A stretch of 64,000 bases of DNA. Source: Clostridium sp. BSD9I1. Its GTDB lineage: Bacteria; Bacillota; Clostridia; Clostridiales; Clostridiaceae. How positions within the stretch are numbered: position 1 is the stretch's first letter; the number at the start of each line of letters is the position of its first letter. The notes below the pieces were generated by a model that saw only the letters and a program-made list of their open reading frames with translations, searched no databases and was not told where the DNA came from. Shown piece by piece: positions 7,805-18,303 of this stretch. The position numbers and the translations under genes are program-made. The stretch covers positions 1-64,000 of the forward strand of contig NZ_FYAM01000026.1 in assembly GCF_900185645.1 (NCBI RefSeq). Reading direction: 5' to 3'.

Positions 7805-8950
7805 ATGAAAAGCTCTCATAAAAAAGGAGTATTTATAGGATTTTTGATAATTGGATTATTAATCATGAGTGGAATCATTTCCTACATATTATATTACTCT
7901 GTTACTAATGAAAAAACTGCTGTTAAACCTACCGAAACTACAAAGCCACAAAATACTTCTAAGGAAGAAAATAATAAACCTAAAGATAATGAACCTAAGC
8001 AGGATGTTAAAACTAATGTCCTATTAAGCTTTGCAGGGGACTCTACAATTGGTCATGACACAAACTTTGGGTTTGCAAATAGTCTTCCTGCAGTGCTACA
8101 AAAAAACGGCAACGATTATTCTTATTTTTTTAAAAACGTACTCCCTATATTTAAAAATGATGATTTAAGTGTAGTTAATCTAGAAACTACCTTTACTAAT
8201 TCTAACTCCAGAAAAGCAAAACAATTTAACTTTAAAGCAGATCCAGAATACGCAAAATCACTTACATTAGGTTCTGTTGAGGCAGTAAACATTTCAAACA
8301 ATCATATATATGATTACAATAAGGAAGGCTTTAATGACACTGTAAACACATTAAAAAGCAATGATGTCGGCTTCTTTGGGGAAGGGTATAAATACACAAA
8401 GGATATAAATGGTGGAAAACTTGGATTTCTTGGCTATACAGGATTTTACGCTGATGAAACTTTCTTTAAAAAACTTAAGAGTGATATACAATCCTTTAAA
8501 GATGAAGGCCGTATTGTAATAATAAATTTTCACTGGGGTGCTGAAAATATGTATTATCCGGTGGAAAGTCAAACACTTATTGCTCACACGGCAATTGATA
8601 ATGGAGCAGATTTAATAATAGGTCATCATCCTCATGTTGTTCAAGGTATAGAACAATATAAGGGAAAAATAATAGCTTATAGTCTTGGCAATTTCTGCTT
8701 TGGAGGCAACTTTAATCCTAAGGATAAAGATACATTTATACTGCAAGTAAAATATAATTTGATAAATGGGTCTCCTCAATCCTATGAAGTAAAGGCTATT
8801 CCTTGCAGTATTTCTTCTGTAAACTATATAAATGATTACTGTCCTACACCAGCTCAAGGTAGCGAAAAAACAAGGATACTTAACAAGTTAAATAACATAT
8901 CTCAAAGTTTTGGATTTAGTATATCCGATGAGTTTAAAATTATAAAATAG
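7805..8950 (+). CDS. CapA family protein (PGA_cap metallophosphatase domain)
   Basis: An N-terminal transmembrane anchor (residues about 8-30) is followed by a low-complexity linker rich in Lys, Pro and Asn. A calcineurin-like PGA_cap domain comes next, with FAGDSTIGHD, VVNLETTFTN, ISNNHIYDYN, INFHWGAE and GHHPHVVQGIE, the metal-binding motifs of CapA-type proteins. Family members act in poly-gamma-glutamate capsule anchoring or as uncharacterised surface phosphatases. No capBC genes are nearby, so a capsule role is not supported. The second ATG (7805) is preferred because AAGGAGG directly touches the first one at 7799. Confidence 0.85.
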   Translation: MKSSHKKGVFIGFLIIGLLIMSGIISYILYYSVTNEKTAVKPTETTKPQNTSKEENNKPKDNEPKQDVKTNVLLSFAGDSTIGHDTNFGFANSLPAVLQKNGNDYSYFFKNVLPIFKNDDLSVVNLETTFTNSNSRKAKQFNFKADPEYAKSLTLGSVEAVNISNNHIYDYNKEGFNDTVNTLKSNDVGFFGEGYKYTKDINGGKLGFLGYTGFYADETFFKKLKSDIQSFKDEGRIVIINFHWGAENMYYPVESQTLIAHTAIDNGADLIIGHHPHVVQGIEQYKGKIIAYSLGNFCFGGNFNPKDKDTFILQVKYNLINGSPQSYEVKAIPCSISSVNYINDYCPTPAQGSEKTRILNKLNNISQSFGFSISDEFKIIK

Positions 8951-8968
8951 CTTATAAAGCACTAATAA

Positions 8969-9014
8969 TAAGAAATGGATAAAACTTTCTAATACAAGTT
9001 TTATCCATTTCTTA
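8969..9014 (+). terminator. Terminator of the CapA-type gene
   Basis: Perfect 19-bp arms (core AAGAAATGGATAAAACTT) with an 8-nt loop are followed by TTTT. The A-rich left flank suggests it could work in both directions. Confidence 0.8.
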
Positions 9015-9016
9015 TT

Positions 9017-9072
9017 TTGAATTTATAAATATTAGCCGTTTTTAGCGAAATGAATAGCTTTCCTAAATGCAA
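9017..9072. repeat. Half copy of the 13-kb/18-kb inverted-repeat element
   Basis: The stretch containing AATATTAGCC, TTTTAGCGAAATGAA and GCTTTCCTA matches, with a few changes, the reverse complement of the left arm of the element at 18304-18538. Only one arm is present here. Confidence 0.6.
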
Positions 9073-9199
9073 AAACTTTACCCTAAAATATCACACCTCA
9101 TGTTTAAAAATATCGCCAAAAGATATAATTTGTATTATAATTAGTAATTGTAAGTAAATAATATTCTTCTACGGGATAACCAATTCTACAGCAAAGGAT

Positions 9200-10558
9200 G
9201 TGTTTAAAATTAACATAAAAACTGGTTTAAGTATAATAATCTCCAAAATAGTACTTAAATTATCAAAAACCTTTTTAAAAGGTGGAACTAATTTCCCAGG
9301 AAAAGTTGCATTAAAAGTCGATAATAATATATTAAAAACTGTAGCAAGAGACTATAAAGTAATACTTGTTACAGGGACAAATGGGAAAACTACAACTACA
9401 AATATGATATATTCCATGCTTAAGGATAGTGGAAAGAAAGTCATTTCCAATAGCACTGGAGCTAATATGCTTCCTGGAATAGTTGCTTCTTTTATAGAAC
9501 ATTACAAATTCGGTCATTCATACGGGGAAAAATATGCTGTAATTGAAACAGATGAAGCTAATGTAAAATTAGTTACTGAATATATTACTCCTGAAATAAT
9601 AACAATTACAAATTTATTTAGAGATCAATTAGATAGATATGGCGAAGTTTATACTACATTAAAAAAAATAGTGGAGGGACTAGAAAAAGCTCCTTTATCT
9701 AAGCTTATACTAAATGGTGACGAATCCTTACTTGGAGATTTAGAAATCCACAATGCAACAGTTTATTACGGGTTTAATACTTCAATAGATGATAATAAAA
9801 CTATAGATATAAATGCAGATGCAAAGTTTTGCAAAAACTGCAAGCATCCTTATCAGTACAATTTTCTAACTTATAATCATTTAGGAGATTTTTATTGTGA
9901 AAACTGTGGATATAAGAGGCCTCATCTTACATATTTTGTAGATAAAATTCACGAACAAACTCCTGAGGGTTCCTATGTGAGTATAAGTGGAACAGATCTC
10001 TTCATAAATCAATCTGGTACATACAATATATACAATGCTCTTTGTGCTTTCTCTATTGCAAGAGAGCTTGGAATTGAAAAGAAAATTATTGTAAATTCGC
10101 TGAAGAGTCAAAAGAGTAGCTTCGGGAGACAAGAATCCTTAAATATAGACGGAAAAGAAGTTAAAATAGTTCTTGTTAAAAATCCTGCAGGCTGCGACCA
10201 AGCTATAAATACCATATTCCTTGATAAAAGGGAAATAAGCCTTGTAGCTCTCTTAAATGATAACTACGCCGATGGACGTGATGTATCTTGGATATGGGAC
10301 GTAGGCTTTGAAAAATTATCTTCTCTTAATATAAAAGATGTACTAGTTGGAGGGGCTAGGCTTTATGACATGGCAGTAAGACTTAAAGTAGCTGGTCTTA
10401 AAGAAGACGCCTTTCAAACTTACGAAAGTCTCGACTCACTTTTAGAGGGTATTAAAAATACTAGTACAAATACAGTATACGTACTTGCTACTTACACTGC
10501 TATGCTTGAATTTAGGAAATATCTTTTCAATAAAAAATATATAGAAAAACTTTGGTAA
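9200..10558 (+). CDS. murT: Lipid II isoglutaminyl synthase, MurT subunit
   Basis: MurT is a Mur-ligase homologue that works with GatD to amidate the D-glutamate of lipid II, giving D-isoglutamine in peptidoglycan. The P-loop VTGTNGKTTTTN (near residue 57), a Cys4 zinc ribbon (CKNC...CENC, about 213-235) inserted in the Mur domain, and a C-terminal DUF1727 domain give the characteristic MurT architecture. Its 452 aa is normal. The gatD gene follows 26 bp later. The start is a GTG with AAAGGA close upstream; the spacing is poor, so the exact start is uncertain. Confidence 0.93.
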   Translation: MFKINIKTGLSIIISKIVLKLSKTFLKGGTNFPGKVALKVDNNILKTVARDYKVILVTGTNGKTTTTNMIYSMLKDSGKKVISNSTGANMLPGIVASFIEHYKFGHSYGEKYAVIETDEANVKLVTEYITPEIITITNLFRDQLDRYGEVYTTLKKIVEGLEKAPLSKLILNGDESLLGDLEIHNATVYYGFNTSIDDNKTIDINADAKFCKNCKHPYQYNFLTYNHLGDFYCENCGYKRPHLTYFVDKIHEQTPEGSYVSISGTDLFINQSGTYNIYNALCAFSIARELGIEKKIIVNSLKSQKSSFGRQESLNIDGKEVKIVLVKNPAGCDQAINTIFLDKREISLVALLNDNYADGRDVSWIWDVGFEKLSSLNIKDVLVGGARLYDMAVRLKVAGLKEDAFQTYESLDSLLEGIKNTSTNTVYVLATYTAMLEFRKYLFNKKYIEKLW

Positions 10559-10584
10559 GTTAAATAAAAAAGAAGGTGAAAAAA

Positions 10585-11319
10585 ATGGAACTTAATATAT
10601 GCCATCTCTACCCTGATCTTTTAAATGTTTATGGCGATATTGGGAATATACTTATCCTTAAATATCGTGCAGAAAAAAGAGGTATTAAAGTTAATATAGA
10701 CAATATTTCTCTTAACGATGAATTTGATGCTTCTAAATATGACATAGTCTTCTTTGGTGGAGGTCAAGATTACGAGCAATCCATAGTTGCGGATGATTTA
10801 AAAAATACTAAAAAAGAAGCACTAACAGAATATGTAGAATCCGGAAAAGTGCTACTTGCTATTTGTGGTGGATATCAGCTTCTTGGCAAATACTATACAA
10901 CTCCTGATGGAGAAAAACTCGATGGTCTCGGAATATTAGATTTATATACAGAAGGTGGAGGCACTAGATTCATAGGAAACACCATAATATTAAATGAGGA
11001 ATTAAATCAGACCTATGTCGGTTTTGAAAATCACTCTGGAAGAACTTATATAGGAGATTTAAAACCTTTAGGAAAAGTAATTAAAGGCTATGGGAATAAT
11101 GGCGAGGATGGATATGAAGGATGTATATATAAAAACACCTACTGTACATATTTTCACGGTTCTCTATTATCCAAAAACCCTGAACTTGCTGATCTTCTTA
11201 TAAACAAGGCCCTTGATAACAAATGTGATAATTTCAAATATGTTTGCTTAGATGCAATAGATGATACTCTAGAACTTAAGGCAAAAAATGTAGTTATTAA
11301 AAGCTTTTATAAAAAATAG
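10585..11319 (+). CDS. gatD: Lipid II isoglutaminyl synthase, GatD glutaminase subunit
   Basis: This CobB/CobQ-type class I glutamine amidotransferase supplies ammonia to MurT. The nucleophile motif LLAICGGYQLLG (Cys near residue 91), the GGGQDYEQ segment and the CTYFHGSLLSKNP region with the catalytic His are present. It follows murT in the usual MurT-GatD order. The ATG at 10585 is chosen because GAAGGTG sits 6 nt before it; the GTG at 10576 lies inside that binding site. Confidence 0.94.
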   Translation: MELNICHLYPDLLNVYGDIGNILILKYRAEKRGIKVNIDNISLNDEFDASKYDIVFFGGGQDYEQSIVADDLKNTKKEALTEYVESGKVLLAICGGYQLLGKYYTTPDGEKLDGLGILDLYTEGGGTRFIGNTIILNEELNQTYVGFENHSGRTYIGDLKPLGKVIKGYGNNGEDGYEGCIYKNTYCTYFHGSLLSKNPELADLLINKALDNKCDNFKYVCLDAIDDTLELKAKNVVIKSFYKK

Positions 11320-11346
11320 CTCGCAATATGCGGGCTATTTTTTATC
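11313..11346 (+). terminator. Terminator of murT-gatD
   Basis: A stem AAAATAGCTCGCA/TGCGGGCTATTTT (one G-T pair, 3-nt loop) runs into a T-run. It begins inside the last codons of gatD. Confidence 0.85.
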
Positions 11347-11440
11347 TTTAAACATATTAAGTACTTGTATATTCACATCGATAATACTATATAAAATCCT
11401 TAATAATTACAGACTATAAATAGTAAGGGAGTGATAGTAA

Positions 11441-13183
11441 TTGCAACAAAGTAAATTAGGCACCGTTAGATTTAAGCTTATAATGATGGCTATAGTACTT
11501 CTTATCCCCGGTGTAGTCATAGGCTTAATTAGCTTTAACGTAGCAAAATATCAACTAAATGAACAAGGAAAAGTAATTCTAAAAAACAGTGTAAAAAGCG
11601 TAATTCAATTAATAAGCGAAAAACAACAATATGTTGACAAGGGTATCTTAACCCTAGAAGAAGCCCAAGAACAAGTTAAAGTATTCATGCTTGGAAAAAA
11701 GAACTCAGATGGTACAAGAACTATTAACAAAAATATTGATTTAGGAGAAAATGGATATCTCTTAGCTTACACTCAAGATGGAGTTGAAGCTGTTCACCCA
11801 TCTCTAGAGGGCAAAAGCGTTTGGGATGTAAAGGATAAGAAAAAGGGGTTTTTCTTCGTTCAAGAGCAAATTAAAATTGGGAATAATGGTGGTGGATTTT
11901 TAGAATATTCCTGGACACTTCCTGGCTCTGAAAAAATCGCCTCAAAAATAACCTATCAAGAAACAGATCGTAATTGGAATTGGGTTATAAGTTCTGGTAC
12001 GTATATGAATGACTTTAATAAGGGTGCTTCTGTTATTTTAAAAATACTTTTAATTACATATGCTGTTGTATTAGCTTTAAGTGCTGTGTTTGTATTTATG
12101 TTTGCAAAGCATATATCCACTCCTATTAAATTAATTGCAAATACTGCTAGCGAAATAGCATCTGGAAATCTTAATATAAGTAATTTAGAAATAAAAAATA
12201 ATGATGAAACTAAAATTTTAAGTACTGCATTTAACCACATGATCAAAAACATTCAAGTCATAATAGAAGATATTAAGAACTCCTCTGCTACGGTATTTAG
12301 CAGTTCAAAATCCCTTGCAGATATATCAGAAGAAACTGCTCATTCTATGAATGGTATTAAGCAAAATGTTAGTGAAATAGTTAGTAGTAGTATGATGCAA
12401 ACAGAAGAAATTCAAAATGGGTTTGAAAAAATTACAAAACTTGCTACAGAAATTGAATTAATTTCAGAATTTACAAATGAAATAGGTAAATTATCAAATA
12501 CCACTAACTCCCAAGTTGAATTAGGACTTATTACGATTACTGAATTAATAGATAAAAATAACAAAAATAATGCAGTTATAAAAGACATGGAACAAATTAT
12601 TAATTCAATAGCAGCTAGTTCAGAAAATATAGGAAGTATTACAAATGTAATTAAAAATATATCTGAGCAAACCAATCTTCTTGCATTAAATGCCGCTATT
12701 GAAGCTGCTAGAGCAGGAGAAGCTGGCAGGGGTTTTTCAGTAGTTGCAGATGAAATAAGAAAACTTTCAGAAAAAACAAGTACATCTACAATAGAAATAA
12801 CAAACCTTATTAATGAAATACAAAAAAAATCGGATAATGCCGTATCATCTATGATTGAAGTAAATGACATCATTGAAATTCAAAAAAAATGTGTTAGTGG
12901 AACTGAAAATATATTTAATGATATATCAACTTATATACATCAGTTGATTATTAAAATTGAAAGTACCAGAAACTCTCTAAAAGAGATCAATGAAAATAAA
13001 AATAATGTGGTTACTGTTATAGAAAACTTATCTTCTAGCTCAGAGGAAAATTCGGCATTAACAGAGGAAGCTTCTGCAACCATGGAGGAATTTGCTCAAA
13101 ATATAGGCAAGTTAAACAATCTTGCTTTAGAACTTGAAGATTTGTCTGAACACCTCAACTCTACACTGAATAATTTTAGATAA
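11441..13183 (+). CDS. Methyl-accepting chemotaxis protein with Cache domain
   Basis: This is a transmembrane chemoreceptor: TM1 at about residues 13-33, an extracellular single-Cache-type sensor with [12 protein letters not shown] and [13 protein letters not shown]2 near 200-223, a HAMP linker, then the signalling domain. The conserved hairpin tip [20 protein letters not shown] is intact. The Cache type suggests a small organic ligand, which cannot be predicted. The start is TTG, preceded by AAGGGAGTGAT at a suitable distance. The gene stands alone, with no che genes beside it. Confidence 0.93.
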   Translation: MQQSKLGTVRFKLIMMAIVLLIPGVVIGLISFNVAKYQLNEQGKVILKNSVKSVIQLISEKQQYVDKGILTLEEAQEQVKVFMLGKKNSDGTRTINKNIDLGENGYLLAYTQDGVEAVHPSLEGKSVWDVKDKKKGFFFVQEQIKIGNNGGGFLEYSWTLPGSEKIASKITYQETDRNWNWVISSGTYMNDFNKGASVILKILLITYAVVLALSAVFVFMFAKHISTPIKLIANTASEIASGNLNISNLEIKNNDETKILSTAFNHMIKNIQVIIEDIKNSSATVFSSSKSLADISEETAHSMNGIKQNVSEIVSSSMMQTEEIQNGFEKITKLATEIELISEFTNEIGKLSNTTNSQVELGLITITELIDKNNKNNAVIKDMEQIINSIAASSENIGSITNVIKNISEQTNLLALNAAIEAARAGEAGRGFSVVADEIRKLSEKTSTSTIEITNLINEIQKKSDNAVSSMIEVNDIIEIQKKCVSGTENIFNDISTYIHQLIIKIESTRNSLKEINENKNNVVTVIENLSSSSEENSALTEEASATMEEFAQNIGKLNNLALELEDLSEHLNSTLNNFR

Positions 13184-13244
13184 TATTCAATATTGAATTA
13201 TACAATTAATAAAACATCTAGTTTGTTTGATATACTAAGAAGAA

Positions 13245-13438
13245 ATCATAGATTTCTATAGATTATTCACCTTGGTTACTGTACAAGAAGCTCTAATATT
13301 CATAACTTTAAATCATCTAAACCCTCTAATACTCATTCAACTTGAATAGCATAAAATTCTTAGTGATGTTTTAAAGTTATAAATAAAGAGCTTCTAATGT
13401 TGTTCAATACTTTCTACAATACAAATCACATGCTATGA
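13245..13438. repeat. About 195-bp imperfect inverted-repeat element (MITE-like), copy 1
   Basis: The left part (AATCATAG ... AGAAGCTCTAATATTCATAA ... AAATCATC) is mirrored by the right part read in reverse complement (AATCATAG ... AGAAGCTCTTTATTTATAA ... AAAACATC). Overall layout, and words such as GTAGAAAG and ATTGAACAA, match the 18-kb element. It fills the gap between the chemoreceptor gene and galE and touches the last codons of galE. Confidence 0.6.
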
Positions 13439-14431
13439 TTGTTTACTATATCCATATCCGTTTGAATTGTTTCTATGCCAATTCCATGCAGTTTCTATTA
13501 TAGTTTCTAATGAATCAAACTCAGGCTTCCAGCCAAGTTCTTTTTTTGCCTTTTCTGAAGATGCCACAAGTACTGCTGGATCTCCTGCTCTTCTAGGCGC
13601 TACTTCAGCTTTAATTTCCTTTCCTGTAACCCTTCTTGCAACTTCAACTACTTCTTTTACTGAAAAGCCCTTACCATTTCCTAAATTATATACAGCACTT
13701 TCTCCACCATCCATTAATCTCTCTAATGCTAAAAGATGAGCTGATGCTAAGTCATACACATGTATGTAATCTCTTATACATGTACCATCTTCTGTTTTAT
13801 AATCATCTCCAAAAATCATTATTTTATCTCTTTGACCTAGAGCCACTTGAAGTATTATTGGTATTAAATGTGTTTCAGGATTGTGATGTTCTCCTATTTT
13901 ACCACTTACATGGGCTCCTGCTGCATTAAAATATCTTAACGCAGTATATTTTATACCATAAGCATTATCACACCATTTTAATATTTTCTCTACAGCAAGC
14001 TTTGATTCTCCATAAGGATTAGTAGGAAAAGTTTTATCATTTTCAAGTATTGGAATATTTTCAGGTTCCCCATAAGTTGCTGCAGTAGATGAAAACACTA
14101 TATTTTTCACTCCATAATCCTTCATTGCACCAAGAAGACTTAATGTGCCTCCTACATTATTTTCAAAATACTTAATAGGTTCTGATACACTTTCACCAAC
14201 TAGTGAATCTGCTGCAAAATCAATTACTGCTTCTATATTATTTTCTGTAAACACCATATCTAAAATTGCCCTGTCTCTTAAATCGCCTTTGTAAAATTTC
14301 CCACAAAGTACCGCTTCTTTGTGTCCCTTTTGTAAGTTATCAAGAACTACTACATCCTTCCCATTTTCCAAAAGATATGCCACCATGTGACTGCCTATAT
14401 ATCCTGCTCCCCCACATACCAATATTGCCAT
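13433..14431 (-). CDS. galE: UDP-glucose 4-epimerase
   Basis: GalE interconverts UDP-glucose and UDP-galactose and feeds sugar into surface polysaccharides. It is a short-chain dehydrogenase-type fold. The NAD-binding GGAGYIGSH is at residues 7-15. The catalytic SSTAATYG and YGESK (Tyr-x3-Lys) are present, as is the RYFNAAGA motif after them. Its 332 aa is normal. AGGAGGAG precedes the ATG by 6 nt. It lies 19 bp behind the TPR gene and is probably co-transcribed with it. Confidence 0.96.
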   Translation of the reverse strand: MAILVCGGAGYIGSHMVAYLLENGKDVVVLDNLQKGHKEAVLCGKFYKGDLRDRAILDMVFTENNIEAVIDFAADSLVGESVSEPIKYFENNVGGTLSLLGAMKDYGVKNIVFSSTAATYGEPENIPILENDKTFPTNPYGESKLAVEKILKWCDNAYGIKYTALRYFNAAGAHVSGKIGEHHNPETHLIPIILQVALGQRDKIMIFGDDYKTEDGTCIRDYIHVYDLASAHLLALERLMDGGESAVYNLGNGKGFSVKEVVEVARRVTGKEIKAEVAPRRAGDPAVLVASSEKAKKELGWKPEFDSLETIIETAWNWHRNNSNGYGYSKQS

Positions 14432-14450
14432 TTAAAACTCCTCCTAAATC

Positions 14451-15473
14451 TTAATTTCGTTTTAAAAGTTTTTGTAACTTCTCTTTCAACTCTTCATCTT
14501 TAGTTAAATTATAGCAAACCATGTAATAACCTATTGCATCATCAATTCTGCCTGATTTCTCAAATTCACTTGCCATCCCATATGAAATTTCTATCCATGT
14601 ATAGTCTGGTTTGAATAAAACACCATGTTTTTTAAATACTTCAGGTGTTATATTGATATAATGTTCTATATCAATATTTATATTTGCTGTTTCACTTATA
14701 TAATCAAGTTCTCCATTTGCTATTTCTGTTTCCTCCCAAAAGTTACTATATAAATAGCAACATATGGCTTCTTTCCACAAACCTTTTTCTGTAAAATAGC
14801 CTCCAAGCATTCTATAAGAGCGTGCTAGCTCTTCTGGAATATAACATAATTTTAAGCTATCTTTAATAACTTCAAATATGTCTTCTTCATTGTTTAACAT
14901 AGCATGTATAGAAGCCTTTTGAAATACAAATGCCATATTAAGAGGATTACACTTTATACCTTTCTCTATATACTTTAATGCTTTTTCCAACTCACCCTTT
15001 TTAATTAATATATAAACATATTTTTCAAGTATTAAAGCTATAGGAAGCACTGGCTTTTTTATTATTTTATCATTTTCAAACTTATACTTATAATAAATTT
15101 CCTCTAATGGATTTCTAAATTCCATATATAAATTTATCTTGTCTCCTCTACATATATCAAGCATAGGCAAATAATCTAATATAATCTTTTCAGCTTTTTC
15201 AATATTATTTTCATTTATATATTTCTGCACTAACTTTAACTCTTCCATTATTTTATTTATATCTCCTTCATAAGCGTTATCAAAATCTTCTTCTTCTTCA
15301 TTATATAAAATTCTTCCAATAATTCTATTTATCTCATCTATTATTTCATCACCATATTCGTGATCTATATAATCACATTTTAAAGATTCAAGAATTTCTA
15401 TGTCTTTTTCTTTATTACCGGTTAACTTACTGCTAATAAGCTTCATTTCATTATTATATTTTTCAATAGACAT
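14451..15473 (-). CDS. TPR-like cytosolic protein, 340 aa
   Basis: This is an acidic protein without signal or membrane segment. The second half has helix pairs resembling tetratricopeptide repeats (residues about 170-330: ALKYIEKGIKCNPLNMAFVF and SYRMLGGYFTEKGLWKEAIC). The first half is charged and helical. The ATG at 15473 is used because AAAGGAGA precedes it; the frame upstream lacks a site. It is placed just before galE, probably in one operon. No specific function can be assigned. Confidence 0.75.
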   Translation of the reverse strand: MSIEKYNNEMKLISSKLTGNKEKDIEILESLKCDYIDHEYGDEIIDEINRIIGRILYNEEEEDFDNAYEGDINKIMEELKLVQKYINENNIEKAEKIILDYLPMLDICRGDKINLYMEFRNPLEEIYYKYKFENDKIIKKPVLPIALILEKYVYILIKKGELEKALKYIEKGIKCNPLNMAFVFQKASIHAMLNNEEDIFEVIKDSLKLCYIPEELARSYRMLGGYFTEKGLWKEAICCYLYSNFWEETEIANGELDYISETANINIDIEHYINITPEVFKKHGVLFKPDYTWIEISYGMASEFEKSGRIDDAIGYYMVCYNLTKDEELKEKLQKLLKRN

Positions 15474-15683
15474 ATATTTATCTCCTTTTACTTTTATCTT
15501 ATATCTTGGCATAGACCTTTATACTTCTAAATTCTACACAACTGATTTAATTCCTTCCCTTTTGCTTAATTTACATAATTTTCTGCATTGAACTTATTAC
15601 AATTTAATTTTATGATATAATTTATATGTGAATTTTATAAGGATATTTGATATAAATTATATTCAGTAATATGAGGTGATAAA

Positions 15684-16190
15684 ATGTTAACTACGCAAAT
15701 AGGTCTTAGAAATATTAAAACCTCTTTATCTGTAGTATTATGTATATTATTATTTCAAGGTATACACAGACCTTATCCTTTTTATGCCTGCATTGCTGCA
15801 GTAATATGTACTCAAAGCACTGTTGACCAGTCCTTCAAATCTGGCATGGATAGACTGATCGGAACGGCAATAGGCGGATTTTTAGGAATGTTTTTATGCT
15901 TCCTCCAAGAAACCTTTCCATTTTTTGTACTTCATGCACTTCTTACTGGTATTGGAATAATGCTTACTATATTTATTTGTAATGCCATAGGACGTAGAGG
16001 AGCTTGTTCTATAGGCTGTATTGTTATTTCAGCTATAATGACAAATTTAAAGGATGTTCCCTATACCCTTTATGCATTAAATAGAATGCTTGATACATTT
16101 ATCGGTATAATAATTGCATTACTTATAAACAAATACTTTTTCACAAGATATAGCAAGGAACAGGAGAAACTTAATGATATCCCAAGATAA
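15684..16190 (+). CDS. Small FUSC/aromatic acid exporter-like membrane protein
   Basis: The 168-aa protein has four to five hydrophobic segments. It resembles the N-terminal membrane part of the aromatic acid exporter family (ArAE_1/FUSC-like; features YPFYACIAAVICTQST and SGMDRLIGTAIGGFLG). Larger family members also have a soluble domain, which is absent here; such short forms are common in Firmicutes. GAGGTGAT precedes the ATG. Its last 17 bases overlap the helicase gene, so the two are probably co-expressed. The substrate is unknown. Confidence 0.8.
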   Translation: MLTTQIGLRNIKTSLSVVLCILLFQGIHRPYPFYACIAAVICTQSTVDQSFKSGMDRLIGTAIGGFLGMFLCFLQETFPFFVLHALLTGIGIMLTIFICNAIGRRGACSIGCIVISAIMTNLKDVPYTLYALNRMLDTFIGIIIALLINKYFFTRYSKEQEKLNDIPR

Positions 16191-18294
16191 ATTTTTACAA
16201 GTTATTAAATCCTTAGATATAAATTTGACCACTTCTCAAATGAAAGCCGTGACCACTATCAATGGTCCTTTAGCCTTTATTGCAGTTCCTGGAGCTGGAA
16301 AAACTTTAACTGCCATTACAAGAATTGCAAATATGATATTGTGTCATGATATTCTTTCTGAAAACATACTAGCAATAACCTTCAGCAAAGCATCTGCTCA
16401 AGACATGAGAAAAAAATTTTATGATAGATTTGGTAATGTAGTTGTAGATAAAGTTCATTTCTCAACAATTCATTCCTTTGCCTATTCTGTAGTTATGCAC
16501 TACAGTAAGCTCATTAATAAAAATTTTATATTAATTGAGGGAAATTCTACTATAAACAAAGGAATGATATTAACAGATCTTTATAGAAAGTATAATTATG
16601 AACATTTAAGTGAGGATAAGCTCGAAGAATTATCTAGCTATATAAGCTATATAAAAAATTCCATGCTTCGTTACAAAGATTTATTAAAGGAAGATGAAGA
16701 CATATTCCCTATACCTCACTTCCTTGATGTATATAAAAATTATCATGATATTATGGTAGCAAATAATTATCTTGATTTTGATGATATGCTTACTTATTGT
16801 TTAGTAATACTTGAAAAAAACACTGAACTTTTGAATAGATATAGAAGTAAATATAAATATATACTTGTAGATGAAGCTCAAGACACTAGTAAAGTACAGT
16901 ATGAAATTATAAAACTTCTTGCAGCTCCTTTAAATAACTTATGCCTTTTGGGAGATGATGATCAAGTACTCTATTCTTGGAGAGCAGCTTTTCCTGAAGT
17001 ACTTTTAAATTTCAAGAAAAATTATCCTAGTGGTGATATCGTATTTGCAGAGCAGAACTTTAGATCTACTAAATGCATTGTATCTGCTGCTAATGAATTT
17101 ATTAAACAAAATAAAAACAGATATAGTAAAAATATGATTACAGAAAATACTCAAGGCTCAAATATAAAGCTTATAACCCTAACCTCTATAGATGAGCAAT
17201 CTCAATATATTATAAATCACTTAAAAAAAGAAAGGGATTATAAAAATACTGCTGTGCTCTTTAGAAATAATATATCTGCCCTTCCCTTAGTAGATTTATT
17301 TAATGAAAATAACATTCCTTTTTATATTAAGGATGTGGTACCTCACTTTTTTAATCACTGGATAACAAAGGATATACTAAGGTTCTTAGAATTTTCTGAA
17401 CGGCCTTTTGACTACAGCATATTCAAAGATATATATTATAAGATGGGAACTTATTTAACCAAGCAAGATATTCAAAAGCTTTATTCTGAAATAGATAATA
17501 AAACAAGTATATTTCAAATACTAAATACAAAATATCCCGATAAAGGGTTTATAGATTTTCATATAAAATTTGATATCTTAAAGAATAAAAAAACCTTTGA
17601 TGCTTTTTCATATATAGAAAATGAATTAGGATATAAAGATTATTTAAATAAATACGCTAAAGACTTTAAATATTCTATGGATAATATAAATACAATACTT
17701 ACAACTCTAAAAGCACTTACTAGTAACACTGAGAACATAACTGAATTTAAGAAAAAGCTAAATGATTTAGAATTAACTATGCGTAAAGCAAAGTGTGTGA
17801 CAGAAGGTGTTACTCTTGCTACCTTTCATAGCAGTAAAGGCTGTGAATGGGATACGGTATTTATAATAGATATGATAAAGAATATTTTCCCAACTATAAC
17901 AAGCATAAAAAAGGCAGTGGAAGATGATGATTTTACTGAACTTGAAGAGGAAAGGCGTCTTTGCTATGTTGCAGTAACCCGTGGAAAAAAACAGGTATAT
18001 TTAATTCATCCCAAAGGTTCTAGTTCAGCATTTTTTGATTTCTTTCAAAAGTATAATAATAAAAAATTAGAGGAATCTCGAAAAAAAGATCAAGAAATTC
18101 AAAAAATTAAACAGGATAAGGAATTTAAAATTGCCCTAGACTCCTTAACTATAGGTAAAAAGATTACCCATAAGCAATTTGGAGAGGGGGAAATTATAAA
18201 TTTAAAAGCTCCAAATATGGAAATTAGATTTTCAAGTAACATAACAAAAAACTTATCCATTGAGATTTGCTTAAAAAATGGACTGATCAAATAA
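16174..18294 (+). CDS. UvrD/PcrA-family (SF1) DNA helicase
   Basis: This is an ATP-dependent 3'-5' DNA helicase of the UvrD/Rep group. Motif I is AVPGAGKT near residue 38, motif II is LVDEAQDTS, motif III is GDDDQVLYSWRAA, motif V is TFHSSKGCEWDTVF and motif VI is VAVTRGKK. The C-terminus has a small UvrD-tail-like segment (ITHKQFGEGEI). At 706 aa it is shorter than the classic PcrA and may be a second, accessory helicase. The ATG overlaps the preceding gene and is preceded by AGGAGAAAC. Confidence 0.93.
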   Translation: MISQDKFLQVIKSLDINLTTSQMKAVTTINGPLAFIAVPGAGKTLTAITRIANMILCHDILSENILAITFSKASAQDMRKKFYDRFGNVVVDKVHFSTIHSFAYSVVMHYSKLINKNFILIEGNSTINKGMILTDLYRKYNYEHLSEDKLEELSSYISYIKNSMLRYKDLLKEDEDIFPIPHFLDVYKNYHDIMVANNYLDFDDMLTYCLVILEKNTELLNRYRSKYKYILVDEAQDTSKVQYEIIKLLAAPLNNLCLLGDDDQVLYSWRAAFPEVLLNFKKNYPSGDIVFAEQNFRSTKCIVSAANEFIKQNKNRYSKNMITENTQGSNIKLITLTSIDEQSQYIINHLKKERDYKNTAVLFRNNISALPLVDLFNENNIPFYIKDVVPHFFNHWITKDILRFLEFSERPFDYSIFKDIYYKMGTYLTKQDIQKLYSEIDNKTSIFQILNTKYPDKGFIDFHIKFDILKNKKTFDAFSYIENELGYKDYLNKYAKDFKYSMDNINTILTTLKALTSNTENITEFKKKLNDLELTMRKAKCVTEGVTLATFHSSKGCEWDTVFIIDMIKNIFPTITSIKKAVEDDDFTELEEERRLCYVAVTRGKKQVYLIHPKGSSSAFFDFFQKYNNKKLEESRKKDQEIQKIKQDKEFKIALDSLTIGKKITHKQFGEGEIINLKAPNMEIRFSSNITKNLSIEICLKNGLIK

Positions 18295-18303
18295 AAAATG
18301 CGA

